64,000 bases of DNA from Yoonia sp. (GTDB lineage: Bacteria; Pseudomonadota; Alphaproteobacteria; Rhodobacterales; Rhodobacteraceae): assembly GCA_023955335.1 (NCBI GenBank), contig JAGSGF010000014.1, forward strand, positions 1 to 64,000. The letters run 5' to 3'. The notes under the pieces were generated by a model. It searched no databases, was not told the DNA's origin, and saw nothing but the letters and a program-made list of their open reading frames with translations. Positions 51,100 through 61,081 of this stretch are shown here, piece by piece. The translations under genes were made by a program, and so were the position numbers. Within the stretch, counting starts at the first letter, position 1. The number at the start of each line of letters is the position of its first letter.

Positions 51100-51567
51100 A
51101 TGAAATTTAGTACCCGCGAAGATATTGAAGCCCCAATTGACTACGTGTTCTCGCGGATCACCGATTTTCAGGGTTTCGAACGCCAAGCCTTGCGACGTGG
51201 GGCAGATGTTCAGCGAGTTGATAATGCGGGTGTTCCTGCCGAAGGGTCGGCGTGGGATGTGGCGTTCAAATTTCGTGGCAAAGATCGCAAGTTAAATGCG
51301 ATGATCACACGCCTTGATGCGCCGACTGAGCTCCGTATTGATACGGCTGGCAACGGGATTGATGGTGTTACTTACGTCGAGTTGGTGCCTCTTTCTCGTA
51401 ATCGGACGCGAATTGCAGTGTCTTTGGAATTGGCGCCCAAAAGCCTGTCTGCACGGCTTTTGCTGCAATCACTAAAGCTTGCTAAAAATAACCTGACCCG
51501 CCGTTTTAAGATGCGTGTGACCGAATTTGCCGAAGATGTCGAAGACTCATACCGCAAACGTGCCTAG
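51100..51567 (+). CDS. SRPBCC-fold protein
   Basis: The 155-residue product begins MKFSTREDIEAPIDYVFSRI, the standard start of the START-like SRPBCC fold (polyketide cyclase / CoxG-like), with an APTELRIDTAGN strand and a C-terminal helix LQSLKLAKNNLTRRFKMRVTEFAEDVE. Such proteins bind hydrophobic ligands; none can be named here. ATG 51100 is preferred to 51079. It lies 43 bases after nudC, and its stop overlaps the convergent pheA end by four bases. Confidence 0.78.
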   Translation: MKFSTREDIEAPIDYVFSRITDFQGFERQALRRGADVQRVDNAGVPAEGSAWDVAFKFRGKDRKLNAMITRLDAPTELRIDTAGNGIDGVTYVELVPLSRNRTRIAVSLELAPKSLSARLLLQSLKLAKNNLTRRFKMRVTEFAEDVEDSYRKRA

Positions 51568-52403
51568 CGTTCGTGACGCCGTGCCGCAGCTGGATAAACA
51601 CCCATCAAGTGCAAGTGATCCGTGAAATAGGACAGTTCTTCGAGCGCGAGTTGGACGTTCCGATCATCCGGGTGCCCTTCGATTTCAGCATAAAACTGTG
51701 TCGCCCGAAAACTGCCACCGACCATATAACTTTCTAGCTTGGTCATGTTGACCCCATTGGTCGCAAATCCACCCATCGCTTTGTAAAGTGCCGCAGGAAT
51801 GTTGCGCACCCGAAAGACAAAGCTGGTCATCATGCCATGTTTGCCGCGCTTTTTGTAATCAGGCTCGCGGGCCATGACCAAAAAGCGGGTTGTGTTATTG
51901 TCTGCGTCTTCAATGTGCCGCGCAATTACGTTGAGCCCATAGATGTCAGCCGCCAATTCCGATGCAAGTGCTCCGACGGTCAAATCATCGCCTTCGGAAA
52001 CTTCACGTGCAGCGCGGGCATTGTCTGACGTGGCGCGTCCTGTGATCAGGTTTTCGCGCAGAAATCCGGCACATTGTGGTAAGATAACAGGGTGGCCATA
52101 GGCCGTCTTAATGGAGGCCAGTTGTGCACCGGGTTTTACCAAAAGGTTGACGTGCACCCGCACGAAAACCTCGTCCACGATATGTAAACCACTTTCCGGT
52201 AACAGCGAATGCACATCGGCCACGCGCCCATAAGTGGAGTTTTCGACAGCAATCATTCCCAGATCAGCATTTCCTTTGCGCACAGATTCGATGGCGTCAT
52301 CGAAAGTTTCGCAGGGCAGGGGCGAAAAATCAGGTCGCGCTTCGGCGCAAGCTTGGTGGCCGTAGGCGCCTAATTCGCCTTGAAATGCGATATTTGATGA
52401 CAT
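51564..52403 (-). CDS. pheA: Prephenate dehydratase
   Basis: This 279-residue enzyme makes phenylpyruvate from prephenate for phenylalanine synthesis. The catalytic domain shows IAFQGELGAYGHQAC at residue 5, LGMIAVENSTYGRVADVHSLL near residue 48, and the NTTRFLVMAREP motif near residue 170 with the essential Thr-Arg. An ACT regulatory domain follows (TSFVFRVRNIPAALYKAMGG, then GVNMTKLESYMVGG), so feedback inhibition by phenylalanine is expected. ATG 52403 gives the normal start; the longer track ORF runs into the cytochrome promoter. Confidence 0.95.
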   Translation of the reverse strand: MSSNIAFQGELGAYGHQACAEARPDFSPLPCETFDDAIESVRKGNADLGMIAVENSTYGRVADVHSLLPESGLHIVDEVFVRVHVNLLVKPGAQLASIKTAYGHPVILPQCAGFLRENLITGRATSDNARAAREVSEGDDLTVGALASELAADIYGLNVIARHIEDADNNTTRFLVMAREPDYKKRGKHGMMTSFVFRVRNIPAALYKAMGGFATNGVNMTKLESYMVGGSFRATQFYAEIEGHPDDRNVQLALEELSYFTDHLHLMGVYPAAARRHER

Positions 52404-52524
52404 CTGGGGGACACTTCCTGTGTAAAGTCGAAAAAATGGGCAATTGGTCGCGGCACTATACCTTGCATAAAGAGGTGTGAAGCGGATAGATAACCGCAAA
52501 ACTGCGAACGGAATGGAACGCGAC

Positions 52525-53046
52525 ATGTTCGACACAATGACGATGACGAAAGTAATGGGCGGCGCTTGTGGTGCTTTATTGGTGTTTCTTCTCGGAGGCT
52601 GGGCCTCTGAGACGATTTATCATGGCGGCGCAGGCGGCCATGGCGACGAAGTGCAAGGCTACAAAATCGAAGTCGCTGAAGCTGAAGGCGATTCGGCTGA
52701 GCCAGAAGAAGAAATCGACTTTGCCGTTGTGATGGCATCCGCCAGCGCGTCAGACGGTGAAGGCCTGTGGCGCAACTGTCGGTCTTGCCACGCGCTTGAC
52801 GCTGGCAACAACGGGGTAGGTCCATCGCTTTACGGCGTTGTAAATCGCGCTGTTGGCGAAGAACCCGGGTTTTCTTATTCCGGCTCTTTGAAGGCTGTCG
52901 CCGACGTTTGGACACCAGAAAACCTGCAAGCGTTCTTGGAAAATCCCAAAGGCTACGCACCGGGCACCGCGATGGGCTACAACGGGATGCGCAAAGTTGA
53001 AGATCGCGCCAATCTGATTGCATACCTTGATAGCTTGGGCGGTTAA
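52525..53046 (+). CDS. Membrane-anchored cytochrome c, c(y)-like
   Basis: The 173-residue protein has an N-terminal uncleaved membrane anchor (MTKVMGGACGALLVFLLGGW), an Asp/Glu/Ala-rich linker (AEAEGDSAEPEEEIDFA) and one heme c domain with CRSCHALD near residue 91 and the Met ligand in PGTAMGYNGM near residue 150. This matches the membrane-tethered c552/c(y) electron carriers of Rhodobacterales that link the bc1 complex to cytochrome c oxidase. ATG 52525 (MFDTMTMT) is the usual family start. Confidence 0.92.
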   Translation: MFDTMTMTKVMGGACGALLVFLLGGWASETIYHGGAGGHGDEVQGYKIEVAEAEGDSAEPEEEIDFAVVMASASASDGEGLWRNCRSCHALDAGNNGVGPSLYGVVNRAVGEEPGFSYSGSLKAVADVWTPENLQAFLENPKGYAPGTAMGYNGMRKVEDRANLIAYLDSLGG

Positions 53047-53069
53047 GTCTGTCACATTTTTGAATTTTG

Positions 53070-53100
53070 GGCCGCCTCAAGCAATTGGGGCGGCCTTTTT
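53070..53100 (+). terminator. Rho-independent terminator after cytochrome c
   Basis: GGCCGCCTC pairs with GGGGCGGCC (one G-T pair) around a short loop and is followed by TTTTT, 23 bases after the cytochrome stop codon. Confidence 0.9.
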
Positions 53101-53234
53101 CATGCGTGTTGCCGGGGTCACCGCGTGCTGCGTTCACGCGGCGATCACGCAATCTCAACTTGAATGTTTGCCAATCTGGCCGTTAGCTTCATGTAAGTGT
53201 AACAAGACCGTGTCCGCCACCTTGGGAGAGAACC

Positions 53235-55151
53235 ATGCAATCACGTCAAAATACCCGCGTAGCTGCCAAATCCGACACTGCGTCGACACGGCTGATCCTT
53301 ACGGGGTCCGCGATTTTGTTGGGCGCTGTTGTCTGGGCAGGGCAGGCGCGATCCGATGGGCATGATCCGGTGACAGTCAGCCACGGCTATTCCAACTTTG
53401 ACGAACTGATGTATCCCGCAGATTTTCCGCATTTCAATTATGTGAACCCAGACGCCCCAAAGGGTGGTGAGATTTCGCAGTGGTCCCAAGGCACGTTCGA
53501 CAGCTTTAACATGTCCACGCGCAAGGGCACGCCTGCTGCATTGGCCACCATCGGATACGAAGCTATACTGGTGGGGACGGCTGACGATCCCTACGGCAGC
53601 TACTGCTATTTGTGCACAACAATGGAATACCCCGAAAGCCGCGATTGGGTTATCTTTAACCTGCGCGACGATGTGACGTTTTCAGATGGCACGGGGATGA
53701 CTGCCGAGGATCTCGCGTTCAGCTTTAATCTATCTCTTGAACAGGGCATCACCGAATACCGCGAAGTCTATTCCCGGTTTCTCAAAAGCGTTGAGGTTCT
53801 GGGCCCCTATAAGATCAAATTCAGCTTTACCGAAGATGCGCCGCGCCGCGACGTGGTCAATTGGGTTGGCGGGACATCGGCGTTCTCCAAAGCATGGTGG
53901 GAAGAAACCGGCACCCGACTTGATGAATCGTCCGATGCGCCGTTCTTGGCCACTGGCCCGTATCTGTTGGATAGCGTCGATATCGGCCGTCAAATCGTGT
54001 ACCGCAAAGATCCAAACTGGTGGGGCGTTGACCAACCTGCCAACATTGGCCGCAACAATTTTGAAACCATCCGCGTTGAATACTTCGCTGACAGTTCTGC
54101 TGCATTTGAAGGGTTCAAATCGGGGGCCTACACGTTCCGTGTTGAAAACAGTTCCAAACAATGGGCGACGGGGTATGAATTTCCAGCAGTGGAAAAAGGC
54201 TGGGTGAAGGTCACGGAATTGCCCGACGGATCCATTGGTTCTGCGCAGGCGTTTGTCTACAATCTTGACCGCCCCCAGTGGCAAGACCCCCGTGTCCGCG
54301 AAGCGGTCGGCCTGATGTTCAACTTTGAATGGTCAAACGAGTCGCTGTTTTACGGGCTTTATGCGCGGGTAAATTCGTTCTGGCAGAATTCTGACCTTGA
54401 AGCCAAAGGCACCCCTTCCGAGGGGGAATTGGCCATTTTGCAGCCACTGGTTGACGAAGGGTTGCTGCCCGCGTCGATGCTGACAAGTGAAGTCGCGATG
54501 GCGCCGCCATCTGCAACATCCCAGCGCCCATTGGACCGCGGGAATTTGCGTCGCGCCACTGCTTTGCTTGATGATGCAGGTTGGGCCGCAGGCGCTGACG
54601 GTATCCGGCGCAAGGACGGGCAAACGCTGGACGCTGTGTTCTTGCAGTATTCTCCGCAATTTGACCGGATCGTGAACCCGATGATCGAGAACCTGAAACG
54701 GCTTGGCGTGAATGCCGTATTGGACCGCGTTGACACGTCGCAATATATTGAACGCCGCCGGTCTGGTGATTTTGACGTGGTCAACCACACGCTGACCCAA
54801 GGGTTTGAGCCGGGTCAACAGCTGCGCCAATGGTTTGGCTCCGAGGCCGCTGATGACAGTTCGCGCAACATCATGCGCTTGCGGTCGCCCGCTGTGGACC
54901 GGATGATTGACGCCGTCGTGGCAGCCGAAGGATTGGACAACATCCAAACCGCATCAAAAGCGTTGGACCGCGTGTTGCGCGCCGAAGGGTTCTGGATCCC
55001 GCAGTGGTTCAAAGATGTGCACACGGTCGCCTATTACGACCAGTATCGGCACCCCGATGCACTGCCGCCGTTTGCATTAGGCGAGCTGGATTTCTGGTGG
55101 TATGACGCCGATGCGGCTGCGGCGTTGAAAGACGCTGGCGCGTTCCAATAG
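53235..55151 (+). CDS. yejA: ABC importer substrate-binding protein, YejA-like
   Basis: The 638-residue family-5 solute-binding protein has a signal-anchor-like N-terminus ([23 protein letters not shown], about residues 24-46) and the start of the mature domain [20 protein letters not shown]. Later blocks are typical of YejA ([29 protein letters not shown] near residue 135 and [26 protein letters not shown] near residue 455). YejABEF imports oligopeptides and, in enterobacteria, the antibiotic microcin C. The yejB, yejE and yejF genes follow directly. Confidence 0.92.
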   Translation: MQSRQNTRVAAKSDTASTRLILTGSAILLGAVVWAGQARSDGHDPVTVSHGYSNFDELMYPADFPHFNYVNPDAPKGGEISQWSQGTFDSFNMSTRKGTPAALATIGYEAILVGTADDPYGSYCYLCTTMEYPESRDWVIFNLRDDVTFSDGTGMTAEDLAFSFNLSLEQGITEYREVYSRFLKSVEVLGPYKIKFSFTEDAPRRDVVNWVGGTSAFSKAWWEETGTRLDESSDAPFLATGPYLLDSVDIGRQIVYRKDPNWWGVDQPANIGRNNFETIRVEYFADSSAAFEGFKSGAYTFRVENSSKQWATGYEFPAVEKGWVKVTELPDGSIGSAQAFVYNLDRPQWQDPRVREAVGLMFNFEWSNESLFYGLYARVNSFWQNSDLEAKGTPSEGELAILQPLVDEGLLPASMLTSEVAMAPPSATSQRPLDRGNLRRATALLDDAGWAAGADGIRRKDGQTLDAVFLQYSPQFDRIVNPMIENLKRLGVNAVLDRVDTSQYIERRRSGDFDVVNHTLTQGFEPGQQLRQWFGSEAADDSSRNIMRLRSPAVDRMIDAVVAAEGLDNIQTASKALDRVLRAEGFWIPQWFKDVHTVAYYDQYRHPDALPPFALGELDFWWYDADAAAALKDAGAFQ

Positions 55152-55176
55152 ACCGTTAGCAAGGACACCCCCCAAT

Positions 55177-56250
55177 ATGGGCGCTTATATCCTGCGCAGG
55201 CTGCTGCTTGTGATCCCGACTTTGCTTGGGATCATGATCCTTAATTTCGCACTGACACAGTTTGTGCCCGGTGGCCCGATTGAGCAGATCATCGCTCAGA
55301 TGGAAGGCGGCGGTGATGTGTTCGAAGGCATTTCTGGCGGTGGCAGCGAGATCGTCGAAGGCGCGAGCGATGACTATATCGGCGCGCGTGGTTTACCCGC
55401 CGAATTTATCGCCGAACTTGAAAAGGAATTTGGCTTTGATAAGCCACCGCTTGAGCGGTTCCTGACGATGATGTGGAACTACATTCGGTTCGATTTTGGC
55501 GAAAGCTATTTCCGGTCGATTTCTGTGGTTGATCTGATCCTTGAAAAGATGCCTGTGTCGATCACGCTTGGCCTGTGGTCCACGCTGATTGCCTATATGA
55601 TCTCGATCCCGCTGGGCATCAAAAAGGCGCTGCGCGACGGATCAAAGTTTGACACATGGACATCGGGTGCGATCATCGTCGGTTACGCTATTCCGGGGTT
55701 CTTGTTCGCGATCCTGTTGATTGTGCTTTTTGCGGGCGGTTCGTTCTGGCGGTTCTTCCCGCTGCGCGGTTTGACGTCTGATAATTGGTCAGAACTGTCG
55801 ATGATCGGCAAAGTTTTAGATTACTTCTGGCATATTACGCTACCTGTTCTGGCATCCACCATTTCCGCGTTTGCGACCCTTACGCTGCTGACTAAAAACA
55901 GCTTTCTCGACGAGATCAAAAAGCAATATGTCATGACCGCCAAGGCCAAGGGATTGACTGAAAACCGTGTGCTTTACGGGCACGTGTTCCGCAATGCGAT
56001 GCTGATCGTGATCTCTGGTTTCCCCGCGCTGTTCATCGGCGTGTTTTTCGGCGGTTCGCTGATTATTGAAACGCTGTTTAGCCTTGATGGGCTTGGCCGT
56101 CTTGGGTTCGAGGCCGCCGTGGCCCGTGATTATCCGGTCGTGTTTGGCACGCTGTTTGCGTTTTCCCTGATGGGGTTGGTTATTGGGATCATCACCGATT
56201 TGACGTACGTCTTTATCGACCCCCGCATTGATTTTGAGAGGCGTGGCTGA
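55177..56250 (+). CDS. yejB: ABC importer permease YejB
   Basis: The 357-residue permease begins [26 protein letters not shown], the standard DppB-type N-terminus, has five further membrane helices, and carries the inner-membrane EAA-like loop [27 protein letters not shown] near residue 245. The long periplasmic part between helices 1 and 2 (residues 35-100) is characteristic of YejB. It starts 25 bases after yejA and its TGA overlaps the yejE ATG by one base. Confidence 0.94.
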   Translation: MGAYILRRLLLVIPTLLGIMILNFALTQFVPGGPIEQIIAQMEGGGDVFEGISGGGSEIVEGASDDYIGARGLPAEFIAELEKEFGFDKPPLERFLTMMWNYIRFDFGESYFRSISVVDLILEKMPVSITLGLWSTLIAYMISIPLGIKKALRDGSKFDTWTSGAIIVGYAIPGFLFAILLIVLFAGGSFWRFFPLRGLTSDNWSELSMIGKVLDYFWHITLPVLASTISAFATLTLLTKNSFLDEIKKQYVMTAKAKGLTENRVLYGHVFRNAMLIVISGFPALFIGVFFGGSLIIETLFSLDGLGRLGFEAAVARDYPVVFGTLFAFSLMGLVIGIITDLTYVFIDPRIDFERRG

Positions 56251-57362
56251 TGTTTAGATTGTCCCCGCTTAATCGCCGCCGCATGAGCAATTTCAAACGT
56301 AATCGCCGTGCCGTGTGGTCGTTCTGGATATTTGCAGTGTTGTTCGGCCTGTCGCTGTGTGCCGAATTCATCGCCAACGACAAGCCGATCCTTGTGTCGT
56401 ATCGCGGCGAATTGCGGATGCCGGTGATGTCGTTTTATTCGGAACAAGACTTTGGCGGGGATTTCCTGACGGAGGCCGGATATTCCGACCCCGAGGTCAA
56501 ATGCCTGATCGTCACGGGCGGGCTGGTCGACTGTTTCGACACCCCCGAAAGCCTGATCGAGGCCGTGGCTAACGATGTTGCGGTGCAAGTTGACGGCTTC
56601 AGTGCGGGTTGGATGCTGTGGCCCGTTATCCCCTATTCGTATAACACGATTGTCGATGTTGCAGGCGTGGCCCCCGCACCGCCGTCTGCCACCAATTGGT
56701 TGGGCACCGACGACACCAAGCGCGATGTCGTTGCCCGCGTGATCTATGGTTTCCGGTTGTCGATTGTGTTCGCGTTGATGGTTACCACTGGCGCGTCCCT
56801 GATCGGGATCGTCGCAGGGGCAGTGCAAGGGTACTTTGGCGGCTGGATTGATCTGGTGTTCCAGCGCTTCATCGAAATTTGGACAGGCATGCCGTCGTTG
56901 TATGTCATCATCATCGTGTTTGCGATTGTGGGGCGAAGTTTCTGGCTTTTGGTGTTCCTGACGATCTTGTTTGGTTGGCCATCCCTTGTCGGTGTTGTCC
57001 GTGCTGAATTTTTCCGTGCGCGAAATCTGGAATATGTTCGCGCGGCCAAGGCGCTGGGCGTGTCTGACCGTGTGATCATGTTCCGCCATATGTTGCCCAA
57101 TGCGATGGTGGCGACTGTCACGATGCTGCCGTTCCTGATCACAGGTGCGATCGGCGGGTTGGCGTCGCTTGATTTCTTGGGCTTCGGGTTGCCGTCGTCG
57201 GCCCCGTCATTGGGCGAGCTGACGTTACAAGCCAAACAGAACCTACAAGCCCCTTGGCTTGGGTTCACCGCCTTCTTTACCTTTGCGATCATGCTGTCGC
57301 TTTTGGTGTTTATATTTGAGGGCGTGCGCGATGCCTTTGATCCGCGAAAGACATTTTCATGA
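56250..57362 (+). CDS. yejE: ABC importer permease YejE
   Basis: The 370-residue DppC-type permease starts [23 protein letters not shown], then one membrane helix, a large periplasmic insert (residues 45-150) typical of YejE, and five helices with the EAA-like loop EFFRARNLEYVRAAKALGVSDRVIMFRH near residue 252. The start overlaps yejB by TGATG and the stop overlaps yejF by ATGA. Confidence 0.94.
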   Translation: MFRLSPLNRRRMSNFKRNRRAVWSFWIFAVLFGLSLCAEFIANDKPILVSYRGELRMPVMSFYSEQDFGGDFLTEAGYSDPEVKCLIVTGGLVDCFDTPESLIEAVANDVAVQVDGFSAGWMLWPVIPYSYNTIVDVAGVAPAPPSATNWLGTDDTKRDVVARVIYGFRLSIVFALMVTTGASLIGIVAGAVQGYFGGWIDLVFQRFIEIWTGMPSLYVIIIVFAIVGRSFWLLVFLTILFGWPSLVGVVRAEFFRARNLEYVRAAKALGVSDRVIMFRHMLPNAMVATVTMLPFLITGAIGGLASLDFLGFGLPSSAPSLGELTLQAKQNLQAPWLGFTAFFTFAIMLSLLVFIFEGVRDAFDPRKTFS

Positions 57363-58954
57363 CTGCACTTTTGAAGGTCAAAGACCTGACCGTCGGCTTC
57401 CGCCAAGACGGCGCCATCAGCCATGCGGTGCGCGGTGTGTCGTTCGAGGTCCATAAGGGCGAAACAGTCGCCTTGGTCGGTGAATCCGGATCGGGGAAAT
57501 CGGTCACGGCGCTGTCGACGGTGCAATTGTTGGATGACAACGCCCAAGTTGGTGGCTCGATCACTTATGCTGGTCGTGAAATGGTTGGTGCGTCCGAACC
57601 TAATCTGCGGGCCGTGCGCGGCAACGACATTAGCTTTATCTTCCAAGAACCGATGACGTCGCTGAACCCACTACACACGATTGAGCGCCAGTTGACCGAA
57701 AGCATTGAACTGCATCAGGGCTTGCGTGGGCCGCAGGTGAAAACCAAGATCATCGAACTGTTGAGCCAAGTTGGCATCCGTGACGCCGAAAGCCGCCTTG
57801 GCGCGTACCCGCATCAGCTGTCTGGTGGGCAACGCCAGCGCGTGATGATCGCCATGGCGCTGTCGAATGGACCAGAGCTGTTGATCGCGGATGAACCGAC
57901 GACAGCGCTTGATGTGACCATTCAGGCGCAGATATTGGACTTGCTCGCTGATTTGAAGCGCGACGTGGGTATGTCGATGCTGTTCATCACCCATGACTTG
58001 ACGATTGTACGCAAGATTGCGGACCGCGTTTGCGTGATGAAAGACGGCGAGATTGTCGAAGCAGGCCCCACGGCGGAGATTTTTAGCAACCCGCAGCACC
58101 CCTATACCCAAATGTTGCTGTCGGCTGAATCTGCGGGCGTGCCTGCACCTGTGCCGGACGGTGCCAAGGTAATGATCGAAACTGATCAGTTGAAAATCTG
58201 GTTTCCGATCCACGCAGGTCTGTTGAAACGCACCGTTGGCTATGTGAAGGCGGTCAACAACGCGACCCTGACCGTACGGTCAGGGGAAACGCTTGGCATC
58301 GTTGGTGAATCCGGCTCTGGGAAGACCACACTGGCCTTGGCAATCATGCGCCTCATCGGGTCCGAGGGGCGGATAACGTTCGAAGGCACCGATATTCACG
58401 CATTGTCACCCAAGCAGATGCGTCCTTTGCGCGGCGATATCCAGATTGTGTTCCAGGACCCGTATGGGTCGCTGTCGCCCCGCATGACCGTCGCCGAAAT
58501 TATTGCCGAAGGGCTGGCGATCCACGGCCTTGCCCCCGGGAAAAACCGCCGTGATATGGTGGCCGAAATTATGGGTGAAGTTGGCCTTGATCCTGCATTG
58601 ATGGATCGTTACCCGCACGAGTTTTCAGGTGGCCAGCGACAGCGCATCGCGATTGCACGCGCTATGATCCTGCGGCCCAAACTGTTGGTGCTGGACGAGC
58701 CGACGTCTGCGCTGGATATGACTGTGCAGGTCCAAATCGTGGAATTGCTGCGCGATCTTCAGGTTAAATTCGGGCTCGCATATCTGTTCATCAGTCACGA
58801 CCTGAAAGTCGTCCGTGCGCTGTCCCACAAGGTGATGGTGATGAAAGAGGGGGATGTGGTCGAAGCTGGCGATGCAGCTGATATTTTCGATGCACCCCAA
58901 ACTGAATACACCAAGGCGTTGATGGCTGCGGCGTTTGAAGGCCGCAGTATCTAG
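57359..58954 (+). CDS. yejF: ABC importer double ATPase YejF
   Basis: The 531-residue protein contains two complete ATP-binding cassettes. The first has Walker [14 protein letters not shown] near residue 42, signature [17 protein letters not shown] near residue 155 and Walker [13 protein letters not shown] near residue 178. The second has [13 protein letters not shown] near residue 318, [15 protein letters not shown] near residue 422 and [12 protein letters not shown] near residue 442. It powers peptide import through YejBE. The stop overlaps the convergent carboxypeptidase gene by four bases. Confidence 0.95.
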   Translation: MTALLKVKDLTVGFRQDGAISHAVRGVSFEVHKGETVALVGESGSGKSVTALSTVQLLDDNAQVGGSITYAGREMVGASEPNLRAVRGNDISFIFQEPMTSLNPLHTIERQLTESIELHQGLRGPQVKTKIIELLSQVGIRDAESRLGAYPHQLSGGQRQRVMIAMALSNGPELLIADEPTTALDVTIQAQILDLLADLKRDVGMSMLFITHDLTIVRKIADRVCVMKDGEIVEAGPTAEIFSNPQHPYTQMLLSAESAGVPAPVPDGAKVMIETDQLKIWFPIHAGLLKRTVGYVKAVNNATLTVRSGETLGIVGESGSGKTTLALAIMRLIGSEGRITFEGTDIHALSPKQMRPLRGDIQIVFQDPYGSLSPRMTVAEIIAEGLAIHGLAPGKNRRDMVAEIMGEVGLDPALMDRYPHEFSGGQRQRIAIARAMILRPKLLVLDEPTSALDMTVQVQIVELLRDLQVKFGLAYLFISHDLKVVRALSHKVMVMKEGDVVEAGDAADIFDAPQTEYTKALMAAAFEGRSI

Positions 58955-60390
58955 CCTTCGTTCCCGATCATGAAACATGGTGTACCGCGCGCGACAAGGC
59001 GGCGGCAGGCGAGGTCGGCTGTTTCACGGCTTAGTCCCATGAAATTCGCATCAAACCCACCAGAGCGGCCCACAACGCGGCGTACGGACCCATCAAGCGT
59101 GCTCATCTCATTGAGCGCGACCTTTAGCAGCACGCGTTCGGCTTGGTACCTTGATCCGTAGCGGCCGATGTTCACGCCCCATTGGCGGCCACCGGATGTG
59201 GAAATGCGGGTCACGATCTCAGGTTCAACGACTTGCGAGATGTCTGCGGAAGCAGGGACAAGGTTCGTTGGGCGGACTTTAGGCGTCATGTTTGCATCTG
59301 CGGTGGCAAGCGCAAGGGCGACGGCATCTTGGGCCTCGGCTGCACCTGCGCTCAGTGCTTCGGCCAAGACGGAATTGATGTCGTCGGCGTTTACGGCCAG
59401 CAGACTTTCGGGGACGCTGCGCATTTGCGGGCGCAAACTGCGGCTGACGGACCCGGATACGCGCACGGTTTTGCCGGCCCCGCCGTTGGTCGCGGCCTGA
59501 CTGTTGCCTTGCACGGTTTCAGGAAGTGCCACTGCAACCATATCGGGCCGTTTAAGCGTGGCGCGTGATGGCGCGCGGTTGAACCCAAGGTTCATCAGTT
59601 CGGTCACTTTAACATTGCGCGATGCGGTCGATGCACCGCCAAAGACGGTCGCAATGATACGTTCTTGCCCGCGCTGCGCTGATGCCACAAGGTTGAACCC
59701 GGCAGCCCGTGTGTAGCCCGTTTTGACCCCGTCGCCGCCTTCATAGCTATTCAGCCAGCGGCGGTTCGTGTGACGGACAGTTGCGATGCCTGCATCAGCC
59801 GTCCGGCGCGAGAACAGGTTATAGTATTGCGGATAATCGTAGATCACATGGCGACCAAGAATAGTCATATCGCGGGCCGTGGACATGTGTCCGTTTTGTG
59901 TCAGGCCGTTGGCGTTGCGAAATGTCGTGTTGCGCATGCCCATCGCGGCAGCAGTGCGGTTCATGCGGGTTGCAAATGCGGATTCGGACCCAGAGATCGC
60001 TTCGCCAATCGCCGTGGCCGCATCGTTGGCGGATTTGACAGCAGCCGCACGGAGCAAATAGCGCAGTTTAATCGTCTGACCTTTGCGGAGGCCCAATTTT
60101 GACGGAGGCTCTGCTGCGGCGTTGGCCGTGATCTTCACTTCGGTATCAAGTGTGATCTCACCACGCTGGATCGCTTGGAACGCGATATAAAGCGTCATCA
60201 TTTTGGTCAGCGACGCCGGATGCAGGCGCGTGTCGGCGTTGCGTGAATGGAGCACTTCACCCGTACGCGCATCCATCACCATGGCGGCATAGGGTGCCGC
60301 ATGACTTTTGGATCCCGCAAAGGATACCCCAATCAAACAGATGCACAGAAATACCCAACGAAGGGCCAATTGTCCCGGGCGATTTTTCAC
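58951..60390 (-). CDS. D-alanyl-D-alanine carboxypeptidase (PBP5/6 type) with SPOR-like tail
   Basis: The 479-residue exported protein removes the terminal D-Ala from peptidoglycan stem peptides. A signal peptide (LALRWVFLCICLIGVSFAGSKSHA) is followed by the serine active site HPASLTKMMTLYIAFQAI near residue 57, the SAN motif in AAVKSANDAATAIGEAI near residue 113, and KTG in GGDGVKTGYTRAAGFNLVAS near residue 218. A long variable linker then leads to a C-terminal part of about 80 residues (GGRQWGVNIGRYGSRYQAER, near residue 402) that looks like a SPOR domain binding denuded glycan at the septum. Confidence 0.92.
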   Translation of the reverse strand: MKNRPGQLALRWVFLCICLIGVSFAGSKSHAAPYAAMVMDARTGEVLHSRNADTRLHPASLTKMMTLYIAFQAIQRGEITLDTEVKITANAAAEPPSKLGLRKGQTIKLRYLLRAAAVKSANDAATAIGEAISGSESAFATRMNRTAAAMGMRNTTFRNANGLTQNGHMSTARDMTILGRHVIYDYPQYYNLFSRRTADAGIATVRHTNRRWLNSYEGGDGVKTGYTRAAGFNLVASAQRGQERIIATVFGGASTASRNVKVTELMNLGFNRAPSRATLKRPDMVAVALPETVQGNSQAATNGGAGKTVRVSGSVSRSLRPQMRSVPESLLAVNADDINSVLAEALSAGAAEAQDAVALALATADANMTPKVRPTNLVPASADISQVVEPEIVTRISTSGGRQWGVNIGRYGSRYQAERVLLKVALNEMSTLDGSVRRVVGRSGGFDANFMGLSRETADLACRRLVARGTPCFMIGNEG

Positions 60391-60712
60391 GTCGCTTGCC
60401 TCTTATCTTTACTGCCTCTGGCCCCAGATTAATTCCGGGTGCCATTTATCGTTGTTTCCAAATCTAGCACAAAGCGGATTTTCAGAAAATACCCTAATTT
60501 CAAAGACTTTTGGTGTGGTATTCGTGTTGTTGTGGGCAAATCTAGCGGTTGGGCGGCCGAATTACCCCTAGATGGGCCAATGTGGCAGGAATGTGGCAGA
60601 AAGGTTAACGGCAAGCATGGGAACCGATTCACCCGAACCACGCGAGATTGGGGGGGTTCCATGTTGGTCTCGCTGCCCTATATATTCCATCTAATCCATA
60701 GAGGTGTTGGTG
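60391..60712. promoter_or_regulatory. Intergenic region before clpS with a direct repeat and a sigma-54-like arrangement
   Basis: The 322 bases between the carboxypeptidase gene and clpS are A+T-rich in the left part. At 60579-60600 an 11-base unit is repeated in tandem (AATGTGGCAGG then AATGTGGCAGA). The repeat produces GG-N10-GC (TGGCAGGAATGTGGCA), the spacing of sigma-54 promoters, pointing to clpS, with one mismatch in the -12 box. No gene or RNA is otherwise visible. Several GTTAAC/ATTAAT stretches occur. The promoter reading is speculative. Confidence 0.4.
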
Positions 60713-61054
60713 ATGCTTGCTGACTTTTACATGATGGCGGACAAGACGGACGACGATGACGGTGATGTCGGTGTCGTTCTTGAAACCACGCCAAAGACAA
60801 AGCGGCCCCCGCTTTATAAGGTTCTGATCCTGAACGACGATTTCACTCCGATGGAATTTGTTGTGATGGTGTTGGAACGGTTCTTTGGGATGACGAGTGC
60901 CCAATCCTATGAGCTCATGTTGATCGTTCACAAAAAAGGCGTTGCTGTGGTCGGTGTTTATAGCCATGAAATTGCCGAGACCAAAGTCGCCCAAGTCATG
61001 GATTACGCACAACGCCACCAACATCCGCTGCAATGCACGATGGAAAAAGAATAG
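60713..61054 (+). CDS. clpS: ATP-dependent Clp protease adaptor ClpS
   Basis: ClpS delivers N-degron substrates to ClpAP. The 113-residue product has a charged N-terminal extension ([18 protein letters not shown]) and the conserved core [20 protein letters not shown] near residue 34 (the [10 protein letters not shown] substrate pocket), then [36 protein letters not shown] 60713 is chosen; 60731 (MMADK) and the track's GTG 60704 are also possible. clpA is not adjacent in the window. Confidence 0.93.
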   Translation: MLADFYMMADKTDDDDGDVGVVLETTPKTKRPPLYKVLILNDDFTPMEFVVMVLERFFGMTSAQSYELMLIVHKKGVAVVGVYSHEIAETKVAQVMDYAQRHQHPLQCTMEKE

Positions 61055-61081
61055 CGCACACCGCTGTTCGGAAAATTACAT

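Noticed and set aside
56130-57646. Two minus-strand ORFs of about 300 residues opposite yejE
   Set aside because: Shadow frames without domains, opposite a clearly functional permease gene.
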